From contig NZ_AP024488.1 in assembly GCF_021654575.1 (NCBI RefSeq), positions 4,921,501 to 4,985,500 of the forward strand: DNA of 64,000 nucleotides, in the 5' to 3' direction. Shown one piece after another: positions 1 through 8,718 of the stretch. Every line of letters begins with the position of its first letter. The first letter of the stretch is position 1. Below the pieces are notes generated by a model. The model had not been told where the DNA came from, ran no database searches, and saw only the letters and a list, made by a program, of their open reading frames with translations. Source of the stretch: Desulfoluna limicola (GTDB lineage: Bacteria; Desulfobacterota; Desulfobacteria; Desulfobacterales; Desulfolunaceae). A program made the position numbers and the translations under genes.

Positions 1-414
1 CCCCCCTTGGGAATGCGTCCATGGGGCAAAGGTGATGTGGAAAAGGGGATGTGGAAAAGGGGATGGCGTGATTGTTTGTGTGAATTTTCTGCGACGGGAT
101 TGACGAGCTTGACAGGGGTTTGATACCAATGGGTATGCAGCGAAGGGAGTTATCTGAGTGGCAGCCGGACAAATCCCGCCACCCTTCAATGCCCGGCCTT
201 GTAAGGTTCATTCGAGGAGCGAAGGGATGGGGCGTTGCCTGTAATCACCCATGCCCGATTCATGATCGCCTCTCAACACGTTGAGTAAACGCCGTCGCCA
301 CACGGCCTGCCTGGGGCGATTGTACCGGAAGCACCACAGGGTGTATCGGCGACGTTTTACGAACGCATCTTTATTGACAGCCAGAATCGACAGCCAGAAA
401 GATGAGAGATCGCC
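1..414. other. Upstream non-coding region with a short tandem repeat
   Basis: No convincing gene is visible here. A 15-base unit (gatgtggaaaagggg) occurs twice in tandem at 34-63. The longest open frames are antisense shadows of the following gene. The left part of the preceding transcription unit lies outside the window, so a promoter for the DUF3842 gene may be in this stretch, but I could not pick a clear -35/-10 pair. Confidence 0.5.
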
Positions 415-831
415 ATGCTGAGAGTTTGCGTTATTGACGGCCAGGGGGGTGGCATCGGAAGCGCCATCATCAGACGAATCAAGGAGCTCTCCGAAGAGCA
501 GGTGGAGATCATCGCCCTGGGCACCAATGCCCTGGCGACGGCGCAGATGCTCAAGGCGGGAGCCAACAGAGGGGCCTCCGGTGAGAACGCCATCGTTCGA
601 AGCGTGAGGGATTGCGACGTGGTGACAGGGCCCTTGGGCATCATCATGGCCCACGCCCTCATGGGTGAAGTGACCCCGGTGATGGCCGAGGCCATCTCCG
701 GCTGTGCGGCAAAGAAGGTGCTTCTTCCCCTCTCCCAGGACAATGTGGAGGTGGTGGGGGTGCACAAGGCACCGCTGCCCCACCTGGTGGATGAGTTGAT
801 TGAATCGGGCCTCAAAACCCTGCTGAACTGA
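415..831 (+). CDS. DUF3842 family protein
   Basis: A 138-residue cytosolic protein of the uncharacterised DUF3842 family. It opens with a Rossmann-like beta strand and glycine loop (VCVIDGQGGGIG, residues 4-15), followed by alternating helices and strands, which suggests a nucleotide- or small-ligand-binding fold; the ligand is not known. There is no signal peptide or membrane segment. The ribosome-binding site before the ATG is weak. It lies 45 bases upstream of a CooT-like nickel protein on the same strand, so the two are probably co-transcribed, and a link to metal handling is possible but only inferred from that position. Confidence 0.8.
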   Translation: MLRVCVIDGQGGGIGSAIIRRIKELSEEQVEIIALGTNALATAQMLKAGANRGASGENAIVRSVRDCDVVTGPLGIIMAHALMGEVTPVMAEAISGCAAKKVLLPLSQDNVEVVGVHKAPLPHLVDELIESGLKTLLN

Positions 832-876
832 TGAGGCCGCAAAGGTCGACATCATCTAATAAAATGGAGGTATCCC

Positions 877-1080
877 ATGTGTGAAGCGAGTGCCTATCTT
901 ATCACCGACGGTGAGCCGGAGCTGATTATGGAATCGGTGGACGTGGCCATCCCCACAGAAGAGGGGGAGCTCAAGCTGGTCAATATTTTCGGGGAGCAGC
1001 GCTTTATCAAAGGCGCCATCGAATCCCTCTCCCTGGTGGATCACAAGATCTTCATCCGGGAAACAGGCGTGGCGTCTTAA
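877..1080 (+). CDS. CooT-like nickel-binding protein
   Basis: A 67-residue protein that matches the CooT family in size and in the N-terminal Met-Cys (Cys2). In Rhodospirillum rubrum CooT the Cys2 residues of a homodimer bind one Ni(II), used for carbon monoxide dehydrogenase maturation. The rest is a small beta-rich fold (positions 17-60, with the conserved stretch VDVAIPTEEGELKLVNIFGE). A GGAGG box sits 7 bases before the ATG. No CODH gene is in the window, so the client nickel enzyme is unknown. The stop codon is followed after 1 base by a structured repeat. Confidence 0.8.
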   Translation: MCEASAYLITDGEPELIMESVDVAIPTEEGELKLVNIFGEQRFIKGAIESLSLVDHKIFIRETGVAS

Positions 1081-1081
1081 A

Positions 1082-1180
1082 GCGTGCCAGGGGATACATC
1101 CCCTGGACCCCAGGTTCGCGAATGCTTTCAGCCCTCGTTCCTCGGGCCGATCGCATTCGCTGACGGGCTGCGCCCGTGGC
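1082..1180 (+). repeat. Structured intergenic repeat, half copy (class I)
   Basis: Half copy with the gene-proximal end at the cooT stop codon. It has lost most of the GCCTCCGGCGG end but keeps the three stems: CCAGGGGAT/ATCCCCTGG, GCGAATGC/GCATTCGC around the conserved CCTCGTTCCTCGGG loop, and ACGGGC/GCCCGT at the distal end. No inverted partner is seen before the next gene at 1364; 1181-1363 shows nothing else recognisable. Confidence 0.8.
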
Positions 1181-1363
1181 TGACGGTGAGACGACACATG
1201 TGTCGTCGTGTGGCCCGAAAGGCGCTTTAATACCTTCGGGGTTTTGTCCTGACGTCAGCCCTGGAAAAGCCTGATGCCTGCTTGATTTAGAAGGATAAAC
1301 ATTCTGCGGTGACGTTTCGTGGGTAAAAAACACCGCGAAAACGGGTTCCCTCATCGCCTCGCC

Positions 1364-3100
1364 TTATCCCCCATGGAAAAATCCGTCCACGCTCTCGATG
1401 AACTCGGAGAGGAGCCGCCGGCTGACCACGAAGATGTGGCCCGCGTTTCTTTCAATGGTTCGGTTGAGGCCCCCGCGCGTTTCGGTTCGTCCCTCTTCGG
1501 TTCCCCAGAGTTCGCTGGCCACGCAGGCGCCGGGGGGAGAGATGGGGTCCCTTTTTCCCCGGTAATCGAAGAGGGCCACCCCCATTCGGGAGAGGGCGGC
1601 CATGGAGACCGGCAGGCCGTCAAGGGCCGGGACCTGGGACGGGAGGACGTAGCTCCCCTTTTCAAGGGCGCTGCCCATGAAGAGATCGCCGATCCATGTG
1701 AGGTGGGACCGGGTGCCGAACCGGGTGCCGTGGGTGAGCCAGTAGAAGAAGGGGGCCGCCTCCAGGATCTCTTGGGTATTTCCCGCCCGCTGGTAAAATC
1801 CGCGCCTCACAAAGTAGCGCACGCCGGGCTGGATCTCGTTCATGCCCGCGTCAATGATCTGGGGCGGGACGCCCACGCCTTCGTACATTTCCGCAATAAG
1901 GGGCGGGTCGTAATCGTGGCGGATCACCTTTCGCATGGGGCCCTGCCCGCTCATTTTATCATCAAACCGAACCGGTGACGCCATGAGGGCAATCTTGACG
2001 ATGTCCATGGCTTCCCCCCTTGCCTCTCTCTCTTCGGCCCGCCGGGCCAGCCAGGGGAGCAGCAGGGTTCCCCCCATGCAGTACCCCATCACGCAAATCT
2101 CTTTTCCCGGGTTCTCTTTTTTGATCAGCTCGATGTTGTGATCGTGGACCGTTTTTCCGTAGAAGTCGAGGTCCAGGTCGTCGGCCTTCTCTCCGGGGGC
2201 CCCCGGATCGTTGAGGTAGATTCGGAACCCCTTTTGCACCAGCGCCTCCACCACCGACTTGCCGGGCGCCAGGTCAAAGATCTCCGGCTTGTTGATGAGG
2301 GGGCTGGCCAGGTAGAGCACCTTGTGGTCTTCCTGCTTGCCCGGGGGGGCGGCGTACCGCCTGAGGCTGCAGGGGCCCAGGCGGGAACCAGGGACAATTT
2401 TGTAAGGGGTGAACCCGATGGTGCCTCCGGTGATGCGCTCGGAGAAGTCCTTGATGTAAAAGGCGTTGTGACGAAACAGGTTCTCAAGGCGTGTCCGTGA
2501 GATGGCCAGGTAGGTCTCAAAATCGAGGGTATCTGCCTCGGCGTAGGGGAGGGGGCCTTGGATGCGCTCTTCGGTGACGGCCATTACCAGCGTGGTGAGA
2601 AGCTCTCGCAGGGCCTTGAGCGCCGAGAGACCAAAGGATCCGTAGGAGAGTTCCAGGTAACGGAAGTTTTCCACCCTCTGGGAAAACTGGCGACGAAGGG
2701 TGCTTGTGACCATCACGTCCAGGGCTTTTTTTTGAGAAAAATGCCCCGCGTCATCAATGAACTCACCGGTTAAGTCCCGGAGCATGGAGGCGTAAAGCCG
2801 TTCCACCAACTCATCGGAGTAGACAAAGGTGTCCGGGTTGTCTCCCCGTATGGCGGCTACCTTTGCGTGGGTGCGGATGGGGTGGGTGACGGTTGTTTCC
2901 AGGGCGTTGTGGGCCCACCCTGTCCAGGGGGAGAGGCCCGGCAGGGAGGAGAGGCCGCGGAGAATGTTTTTGTATTGAAACACGCTGCGGATGGTTCCGC
3001 CCACAATACGGCTCATCATGGGAAGGTGGGTGTCGTACCCTTCCAGGTTGTCGACGGGGGAATAGACCAGGGAGCGAAGCATTCTGTCGGAACGGTTCAT
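1364..3100 (-). CDS. Poly(3-hydroxyalkanoate) synthase-like alpha/beta hydrolase
   Basis: A 578-residue protein of the PhaC alpha/beta-hydrolase superfamily. The lipase-like box is GYCMGG, which has the cysteine nucleophile of polyhydroxyalkanoate synthases. The likely catalytic Asp is in DYRGKRDPISPP and the His in RNAGHIFVV near the C terminus. The first ~230 residues are a helical N-terminal domain. PhaC enzymes polymerise hydroxyacyl-CoA in the cytosol on granules. No phasin, phaA, phaB or phaE is beside it, so true polymer synthesis is not certain. The open frame extends to 3175, but the ATG at 3100 has a good GAGG box (7 bases), and the extra residues do not look conserved. Confidence 0.8.
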   Translation of the reverse strand: MNRSDRMLRSLVYSPVDNLEGYDTHLPMMSRIVGGTIRSVFQYKNILRGLSSLPGLSPWTGWAHNALETTVTHPIRTHAKVAAIRGDNPDTFVYSDELVERLYASMLRDLTGEFIDDAGHFSQKKALDVMVTSTLRRQFSQRVENFRYLELSYGSFGLSALKALRELLTTLVMAVTEERIQGPLPYAEADTLDFETYLAISRTRLENLFRHNAFYIKDFSERITGGTIGFTPYKIVPGSRLGPCSLRRYAAPPGKQEDHKVLYLASPLINKPEIFDLAPGKSVVEALVQKGFRIYLNDPGAPGEKADDLDLDFYGKTVHDHNIELIKKENPGKEICVMGYCMGGTLLLPWLARRAEEREARGEAMDIVKIALMASPVRFDDKMSGQGPMRKVIRHDYDPPLIAEMYEGVGVPPQIIDAGMNEIQPGVRYFVRRGFYQRAGNTQEILEAAPFFYWLTHGTRFGTRSHLTWIGDLFMGSALEKGSYVLPSQVPALDGLPVSMAALSRMGVALFDYRGKRDPISPPGACVASELWGTEEGRTETRGGLNRTIERNAGHIFVVSRRLLSEFIESVDGFFHGG

Positions 3101-3278
3101 GGTTTCCTCACAAAATGTTGCGGTGTTGGTGTCGGGCTTGAACGATGGTGAGACTTGCTGGGACAGTGGTCCCATTCAGGCAAGGCAATGGTTCTGGGGT
3201 GCACCTGAGAAAAAAAGAGGCATCTAGGGGTCCGGACAGTGCCGGCGAGAGATGAGAAATCAGAATGCACCAAAGCAA

Positions 3279-3308
3279 ATTGTAGCGTAATTAGTGCCCG
3301 ATCTGCAA
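3279..3308 (-). promoter_or_regulatory. Candidate sigma-70 promoter for the PhaC-like gene
   Basis: On the minus strand a TTGCAG -35 box (3303-3308) and a TACAAT -10 box (3279-3284) are separated by 18 bases. The predicted start is near 3272, giving a leader of about 170 bases before the start codon at 3100. It lies between the flavodoxin and PhaC-like genes, so PhaC-like may have its own transcript. Confidence 0.5.
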
Positions 3309-3395
3309 AGAGAAAATGGATATCTCGGGGAGATGCCGTTCAGGGCCACGGAGGAGGGCAGCCCCGAGCCGGCTTTCTCCGAAAGCGGTGGGACG

Positions 3396-3830
3396 CTACG
3401 TCATGGCCCGTGCCACCTCTCTTCCGTAATCCTGGGCCATTTTCATTGCGCCGCCCAGGCTGGCTGCCTTCAGCATCAGGGGTTCCTTGACCATTTTCAT
3501 GCCAAAGACATGATTCATGGTATCAAAGATGCGGGGCGGGGCCTCGCCACTCCACCCAAAGGCACCGAAGGAGGCCCCCACAGCACCTGTCAGGGGGAGG
3601 TTTTCCAGGCGAAAGAGCAGGGTCTCCATGCCCTTGAGCATGGTGCCGTGGTAGGTGGGGGAGCCAAAGACGTAGGCCGCATACCCTTCAAGTTCGCTGT
3701 TGTCCTTGATGTCACTGGCTTGCTTAATCACCACGTCCACGCCTTCAAAGCGCATGCCCTCTGCAATAAGGTCGCCGATTCGCCGGGTTTCTCCGTTTTT
3801 AGTTGCGTAAACCACCAGGGCTCTGGCCAT
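3396..3830 (-). CDS. Flavodoxin family protein
   Basis: A 144-residue flavodoxin-fold protein that should bind FMN non-covalently and carry electrons in the cytosol. The phosphate-binding loop is YATKNGETRRIGDLI (residues 8-22, T-x-N-G-x-T). The aromatic/isoalloxazine loops are GSPTYHGTM (about 63-71) and FGAFGWSGEAP (about 96-106), as in the flavodoxin domain of FprA-type and menaquinone-independent oxidase proteins. The start at 3830 is set by AAAGGAG 5 bases upstream; the longer frame to 3920 has no ribosome-binding site. The redox partner is not evident from neighbours. Confidence 0.85.
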   Translation of the reverse strand: MARALVVYATKNGETRRIGDLIAEGMRFEGVDVVIKQASDIKDNSELEGYAAYVFGSPTYHGTMLKGMETLLFRLENLPLTGAVGASFGAFGWSGEAPPRIFDTMNHVFGMKMVKEPLMLKAASLGGAMKMAQDYGREVARAMT

Positions 3831-3965
3831 GCTGTCTCCTTTTGATGTACCGGTTTGGGGTGTGCGAGACACAGGTGTATCCTTCCGTGATATCGGGAGT
3901 TTTCCGCCATGCCAGGGCATTCCGGGGAAAGTGTCTCAGCTGGGGTGTTGACGAGAAACACCTTG

Positions 3966-3996
3966 CAAAAATCCGCCTCCGTTCAAAGGAGGCGGA
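3966..3996 (-). terminator. Rho-independent terminator after the DUF362 gene
   Basis: On the minus strand a 9-base-pair stem TCCGCCTCC/GGAGGCGGA with a 7-base loop is followed directly by TTTTT. It lies 78 bases past the stop of the DUF362 gene and before the flavodoxin gene, so it separates the two transcripts. Confidence 0.8.
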
Positions 3997-4073
3997 CCCC
4001 AGGGATTTTTCTGCGCTCGCCGGGTGCGATCTCTTAAATGATAACAGCAGGATCCGTGCCAGTGTGCAACAAC

Positions 4074-5387
4074 TTAAGAGGGGGCGTAGAGATCAAGGGA
4101 GAAGTCGGGCTTGCCCTCGTACTGCCCCATGAACATGGCCGGGGCGTAGTCGAAGTGGGCAAAGAGGTTCTCGTCAATGGCGATGCCCGCTTGTTTTACC
4201 CCAGCCACCAGCTTGGTGAGGTCAGGTGGGCAGCCGGGCACAAGGATGGCCTCGTTGATGTCGGGGTGGCTTTTGTTCAGCAGCACCTGGCACTTGCCCA
4301 GAAGCAGGGTGTGGTTCATCCCCTTGGTGGGACGATGCATCTTGCCGGTGAGGATCTCCACCCCGTCAAAGGGGGAGCCGTCGTAGGCTGCGCCCAGTGC
4401 AAACTGAAGGAGTCCGATAATGCCGGAACAGTAAGTGCAGAGGCTGTGGTCGTACTTGGGAAAGGTGAGGCCGGAGACGCCCCGGTGGGCCATGGGGGCC
4501 GGGAGGGTTCCTTCGGGGTTGTAGGGAAAGTCCCATTTGTGTGGCGAAGCAGCCTCCGCCACGGGGACCCCTCGGGTCTCGATCCAGGTGCCATTGGCAT
4601 CCCGGTCTTTGAACTCACACATGGCGGCGATGTGGGGGATCTCTTTCGGGTCAAAGCCAAGGAGCTGCGCCCCCACCATGTCGGCGGCCAGGATGTCCCT
4701 TGAGGCCACAATGAGGTCGCTGCGCCGGGCTTTTCCAGAAAAACCCGGGCCCCGCTCCAACGTGTAGATGCCGTCCATCACCGTCACCACGTTTTCCCGG
4801 GCCGAGGCCAGGCGCGCCACATGGAAATCGAGGTCCATCTCATGGCTGGCCGAGTGGCAGCGTTTTCTGCTTTTTTGGTCGATGCACCCTTTGAGGTTCT
4901 TCATGGCGAGGGAGACTTTTGTCTGAGCGTGGGTCTTGAGCACGGGCAGGTCCACCACAACATCGGCATCGAGAAATGCCTCGGAAAAGCCCAAAGAGAC
5001 CCCATCGGCCAGCTCCACCTGCCTGAAGGGGGCATCAAAGATGTCCATGACGGAAAGGTCGTAACGCCTGGCCAGCTCGTTGTACCCCAACGCTTCAAAG
5101 GCATGGGCCGCCACCCCTTCGGCCTTGGGATCGGTGGTCACCGGGCCCTCACTGAGAACGATTTCCCCTGCCCCCAGATCTCTTAGATACTTGACCACCG
5201 GTTCCACCACCGAGGTGGTGGTGATCACCCCGTACGGGGGCATCTGCACCACCTTGGACCAGAAGACGATGTTGGGCTTCACAAATACCCGGTCCCCGGG
5301 CCGGATGCCCGCAAACGCCCCCGACATCTCAATGGCCTCCACCACGCTCTCCGCACCTGCATACCGAACCACACTCACAACACTCAT
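4074..5387 (-). CDS. DUF362 domain-containing protein
   Basis: A 437-residue protein with a DUF362 domain across its N-terminal two thirds: FVKPNIV (35-41), a GAGEIVLSEGP loop (about 72-82) and VVDLPVLKTHAQTKVSLAMKN (about 145-165) are the usual conserved blocks. DUF362 proteins are common in anaerobes and often carry ferredoxin domains. Here no CxxCxxCxxxC cluster is seen, only one CTYC pair near residue 317. Its reaction is unknown. The start codon has GGGAAG 6 bases upstream. It is a single gene, bounded upstream by a composite repeat and downstream by an intrinsic terminator. Confidence 0.8.
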   Translation of the reverse strand: MSVVSVVRYAGAESVVEAIEMSGAFAGIRPGDRVFVKPNIVFWSKVVQMPPYGVITTTSVVEPVVKYLRDLGAGEIVLSEGPVTTDPKAEGVAAHAFEALGYNELARRYDLSVMDIFDAPFRQVELADGVSLGFSEAFLDADVVVDLPVLKTHAQTKVSLAMKNLKGCIDQKSRKRCHSASHEMDLDFHVARLASARENVVTVMDGIYTLERGPGFSGKARRSDLIVASRDILAADMVGAQLLGFDPKEIPHIAAMCEFKDRDANGTWIETRGVPVAEAASPHKWDFPYNPEGTLPAPMAHRGVSGLTFPKYDHSLCTYCSGIIGLLQFALGAAYDGSPFDGVEILTGKMHRPTKGMNHTLLLGKCQVLLNKSHPDINEAILVPGCPPDLTKLVAGVKQAGIAIDENLFAHFDYAPAMFMGQYEGKPDFSLDLYAPS

Positions 5388-5426
5388 AGGAGCTTCCCCT
5401 TATCTGGTGATGAATGGAAAAAAGCA

Positions 5427-5791
5427 GCCTCCGGCGGCAAGGTGTGCCACCTTGAAAGCGGGTTGCGAATGCTCTCCCCCCTCGTTCCTCGGGGGGAGAG
5501 CATTCGCTGACGGGCTGGGCCCGTGGCATAGATAGTGTTGCTGCCTGCTTTCGAAGGGACTCAGTGACGTTGCCATCTTTTTCATTGGAGGCATTCAGGT
5601 TAAAACCAATCCTGCTGCAGTTATGAAACCGTATCCACAGCTTCATGGGACTTGCAGTGATCCTTGAGCAGCCACCGGCTTTGGTGGCGGGCGCAGCCCG
5701 CAGCGAACGCCAGTGCGATTTGCCCCGAGGAACGAGGGGCGAAGCGCGATGGGAATAAGCTTTCGAGGTGGCTCACCTCGCCGCCGGAGGC
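5427..5791. repeat. Composite structured repeat E1 (class I / class I, inverted)
   Basis: This fills most of the 5388-5809 gap. The left arm (5427-5527) starts GCCTCCGGCGG and carries CAAGGTG/CACCTTG, then a long stem GCGAATGCTCTCCCC/GGGGAGAGCATTCGC around the CTCGTTCCTCG loop, then ACGGGC/GCCCGT. The right arm (about 5690-5791) is inverted, more diverged, and ends CCGCCGGAGGC 18 bases from the stop of the MBL gene. The two arms are separated by about 160 bases of unrecognised sequence. Confidence 0.85.
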
Positions 5792-5809
5792 AACGTTTTT
5801 TGTAGCAAT

Positions 5810-6802
5810 TTACAAACTGCGATAGCGCCAGAGCCCCTTTTCGGCCGTGCGGGCCACGTGGCCTTCCTGCATCAGGTGAAGGAGGGTGGTTTCGATCCAA
5901 CCCTGGGCAACGCCTCGCTTTAAGGGGCCCATGTTGGGGTAGTAGTCTCTGACGAGGGCGTGGGCATTGAGGCCTCGGGATCCGGCGGCGTCCACCTTCT
6001 CCCTGATTTCGGCGAGGCGTTTCTTTCGGTGGGCGATGAGGTCGGTGGTGCGCTTCAGGGGGTCGGTGATCGCCCGGCCGTGGGCCGGAAGGATGAGGGA
6101 GAGACCGGGGAGGTCCCGGATGCTCTCCAGGGTTCGTTGATAGGCGACGATGTCTGAACGTGGCGGCCCCAGCCAGGTGGTGATGCTGGAAAGCACGTTG
6201 TCCCCGCCGAGAAGGATGCCGGACTCCGCGTTCCAGAGCATGATGTGGGCGTCGCAGTGGCCGGGACCGGCCAGGACTTCCCAGATGCCTGCGTCGGTGT
6301 GAAAGGTGTCTCCCACGGCGATGGGTGTGAAGGGGCCGGTGACGGCCCGGATGCCGGCCGTAACGGAGAAGAGCTCGTCCACCAGCCGGCTTTGAAGGGA
6401 GCGAACGGCCTCTTTGGCCCGGTTCCCCTTGGGGAGAAGGGCACTTTCAGATTCCTGGTACGCCTCCCGGTAGCACCTTCGGGTGCGCACCAAAGGCACC
6501 ATGGCCTCGGTAAGGAGCACCTCCATCCGGCGCTTCTCCGCCAGGGGCGACACCCCGGAGAAGTGGTCCCAGTGTGCGTGGCTGGGAAGAACCCGGCGAA
6601 CCCGGCTCCCCGTCTCTTTTTCAAGGCCGTCCAGGGCGCGGGCCACATGGGCCACCGCCCCTTTGGCACCGGACCCCGCATCAAACAAGATCCCTTTATC
6701 TCCCGGAAGGGCGTAGAGGTTGATGGCAAAGGGGATCCACCCTTTGCGTACCTCCTGGCGAACCTTGAAAATACCTGGCGCCATCTCTTCGTAACCGGCC
6801 AT
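5810..6802 (-). CDS. MBL-fold metallohydrolase (glyoxalase II-like)
   Basis: A 330-residue cytosolic metallo-beta-lactamase-fold protein. The metal motif SHAHWDHFSG (about residues 94-103) fits HxHxDH for a dinuclear zinc site, with further ligands expected in GPGHCDAH (about 180-187) and PAHGR (about 240). The C-terminal ~70 residues are helical and resemble the winged-helix tail of LACTB2-type hydrolases. The substrate cannot be read from sequence. The ATG has GGAG 8 bases upstream. It is a single-gene unit framed on both sides by repeat ends that point inward. Confidence 0.85.
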   Translation of the reverse strand: MAGYEEMAPGIFKVRQEVRKGWIPFAINLYALPGDKGILFDAGSGAKGAVAHVARALDGLEKETGSRVRRVLPSHAHWDHFSGVSPLAEKRRMEVLLTEAMVPLVRTRRCYREAYQESESALLPKGNRAKEAVRSLQSRLVDELFSVTAGIRAVTGPFTPIAVGDTFHTDAGIWEVLAGPGHCDAHIMLWNAESGILLGGDNVLSSITTWLGPPRSDIVAYQRTLESIRDLPGLSLILPAHGRAITDPLKRTTDLIAHRKKRLAEIREKVDAAGSRGLNAHALVRDYYPNMGPLKRGVAQGWIETTLLHLMQEGHVARTAEKGLWRYRSL

Positions 6803-6838
6803 ACTTACTCTCCGTCGAATTTACCGTAAAAATAATCT

Positions 6839-7140
6839 GCCTCCGGCGGCGAGGTGAGCCACCTCGAAAGCAGATTGCCGGAGCGCTTTGCCCCTCGTTC
6901 CTCGGGTCAAATCGCTCCGGCGTTCGCCGCGGGCTGCGCCCGCCTCCATGGCTGAGGGGTGTTTAAATGGTGTCACACGCTTCGAAAGGGTATAGAAACA
7001 GTACCGCCCCAATTCTGTGGGGAAAACCTATACGTAATCCACGGGCGAAGCCCGTCAGCGAATGTGATCGGCCTGAGGAACGAAGGCCGGGAGCATTCGC
7101 AACCTGGGGTGCAGGGGATCATCCCCTGCCCGCCGGAGGC
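6839..7140. repeat. Composite structured repeat E2 (class I / class I, inverted)
   Basis: The left arm (6839-6943) has GCCTCCGGCGG, GAGGTG/CACCTC, a middle stem CCGGAGCG/CGCTCCGG and a distal stem GCGGGC/GCCCGC. Both of the last two differ from other copies but stay paired. The right arm (7040-7140) is inverted, with ACGGGC/GCCCGT, a GCGAATGT/GCATTCGC stem, a CAGGGGAT/ATCCCCTG stem, and the end CCGCCGGAGGC variant 17 bases from the amidohydrolase stop codon. Confidence 0.85.
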
Positions 7141-7157
7141 GTGCTTTTAAGGCTTTG

Positions 7158-7997
7158 TTACAATCCCAGGACCGCCGCGGCGTTGCCGCCGAGGATTTTT
7201 TGTTTCAGGGCCTCGTCCTGCACGTTGGCCTCGATCTCCTTGATGTAGCGGGAGGGCTTGAGAAGCGGGTAGTCGCTTCCGAAGAGGATGCGGTCGGCCC
7301 CGGCGAGGTCGGCTGCTTTTTCGTAGATCACGGGGTCAAAGAGGTAGGGGGAGGCGGCGGTGTCGAACCAGAGGTTCTTCAGGGTCTCTTTGGCTTGCTT
7401 TTTGAGCAGGTTGAAGAAGAAGATGCCGCCGCCCCAGTGGCAGAGGACGATGCGGTTGTCGGGGTAGCGGGCGGCGAGGTTGTAGATCTGGCCCAGGGTG
7501 ATGGGGGTTTTGCCGGGGTAGTCATGGCCCACGGGTTCGTTGGTGTGAATCACCACGGGAAGATCGGCCTCCCGGCAAAGGCCCATAACCGGTGCCATGA
7601 CGTCCAGGGCCTCCGCATCGATGCCGGACTTGTAGAAGGCCAGCTCCCCCACGCCTTTGAGTCCCTCTTTAAAGCAGCGCTGAGTCTCGGCCGCAGCCCC
7701 CGGTGAGTTCAGGTCAAAGCAGGCCATGCCGATGAGGCGGTCCGGGTATTTCCTGACCGCCTCAATCACCGCATTGTTGTTGTCCCGGTATCTCTTCTCG
7801 TCCCGCCAGGGAAACCCGAACACCACCGATTTGTCCACCCCATCTTCGTCCATCATGGCAATCAAGGCATCGGCATCAATCATTTTTGACTTGGGCGATT
7901 CGTAAAGCAGGGCAAATTCCGGCTCCTCCGCCAGGTGGGCCTCGCGGTTTGCTATCACGTCGTCATGGAAAATATGGGTGTGGAAATCGATGATCAT
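7158..7997 (-). CDS. Amidohydrolase (TIM-barrel, Amidohydro-rel type)
   Basis: A 279-residue metal-dependent hydrolase of the amidohydrolase-2 family. It starts MIIDFHTHIFHD, giving the HxH of the metal site at residues 6-8; further ligand positions are IHTNEP (about 150), LCHWGGG (about 188) and the late Asp in FGSDYP (about 240). Family members include decarboxylases and hydrolases of ring or amide substrates; the exact substrate is unclear. The frame continues to 8192, but the ATG at 7997 has a GGAG box and matches family N termini exactly. It stands alone, next to repeat E2 downstream. Confidence 0.85.
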   Translation of the reverse strand: MIIDFHTHIFHDDVIANREAHLAEEPEFALLYESPKSKMIDADALIAMMDEDGVDKSVVFGFPWRDEKRYRDNNNAVIEAVRKYPDRLIGMACFDLNSPGAAAETQRCFKEGLKGVGELAFYKSGIDAEALDVMAPVMGLCREADLPVVIHTNEPVGHDYPGKTPITLGQIYNLAARYPDNRIVLCHWGGGIFFFNLLKKQAKETLKNLWFDTAASPYLFDPVIYEKAADLAGADRILFGSDYPLLKPSRYIKEIEANVQDEALKQKILGGNAAAVLGL

Positions 7998-8718
7998 GGC
8001 AGGACTCCTCTTGTGGGATGCGTGAGCAGAAAAAGAAGCGCAATTTCCAAGAGTTGTAGCACTCTTGTGAGGAAAATAAAACTGGAAAGCACGAAAAACA
8101 GTGCCTCGGCGGCCAAGGTGATGGCCCCATTGAAACCCAATGGCGAATGGGTGGAGGTCAGCTTGATGAAATCGCTTTTGAGGCATTCGCATAGAGGGTA
8201 AGGTATTGCGACCGTTCTTGTGAAGAGACCGGTTTTATTTGGGTGTAACGACGGCAGCTATAGTGCAGGTTGGCATAGTGTATTGCAGCTCGTGCCCCGG
8301 TGACATGCACGATGGTGTTTGCCGCTGGGACCTTCTGGGATAATGCCACCGGCTTTCCGGTTTTGATCGCAACACCTTGACTTTTTGTGGAAATTGATGG
8401 ATTATTAACGATCCATCAATCGTATGTTCATCTCTTCCTTTTCCAGTCTGTTACCCCTGATCCTCAGCTCCTGTTTTTCCATGCAACCACAGCCTCACTG
8501 CCGGTCTTTCTGGGGCTCATTTCTTATAGACACAACCTGCGGTGGCGCAGGTAACGCGTGCTCCCCCCGTTGAAGAGGCTCGTCCCGGGGTGTGGGGTGC
8601 CGCACGACCTCAGCCGTTTGGCATGGCAGGCCCCTGCCAGCGAGCGTTTTAGGCCTTTTTCCTCTATGGTTCGCCTGTCTTTTTGCCGTTAACCGTCTTG
8701 ATCAAGGAGATGAGAGCA
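7998..8718. other. Long non-coding gap between divergent genes
   Basis: A 721-base gap between the amidohydrolase (minus) and the cytochrome operon (plus). It holds a small palindrome AAGAGT/ACTCTT at about 8050 and a perfect 10-base inverted repeat at 8393-8420, listed separately. No gene, repeat copy or RNA family was recognised. The length suggests a regulated leader for the cytochrome operon. Confidence 0.5.
8378..8420 (+). promoter_or_regulatory. Possible promoter with overlapping 10-bp inverted-repeat operator
   Basis: ATTGATGGAT (8393-8402) and ATCCATCAAT (8411-8420) form a perfect inverted repeat with an 8-base spacer. A TTGACT -35-like box lies at 8378-8383, with ATTATT 17 bases later inside the repeat. 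There is no T-run, so a dimeric regulator site is more likely than a terminator. It is about 300 bases before the octahaem cytochrome start. Confidence 0.4.

Noticed and set aside
34-63. Short tandem repeat at the left edge as a replication or partition site
   Set aside because: Only two 15-base units with no dnaA-box or parS pattern.
208-855. Long minus-strand frame over the DUF3842 gene
   Set aside because: It is antisense to a conserved protein, has no ribosome-binding site and no family resemblance.
8271-8287. TGGCAT...TTGCA upstream of the cytochrome operon as a sigma-54 promoter
   Set aside because: The GG to GC distance is 11, not 10 bases, and the -24 box is imperfect.
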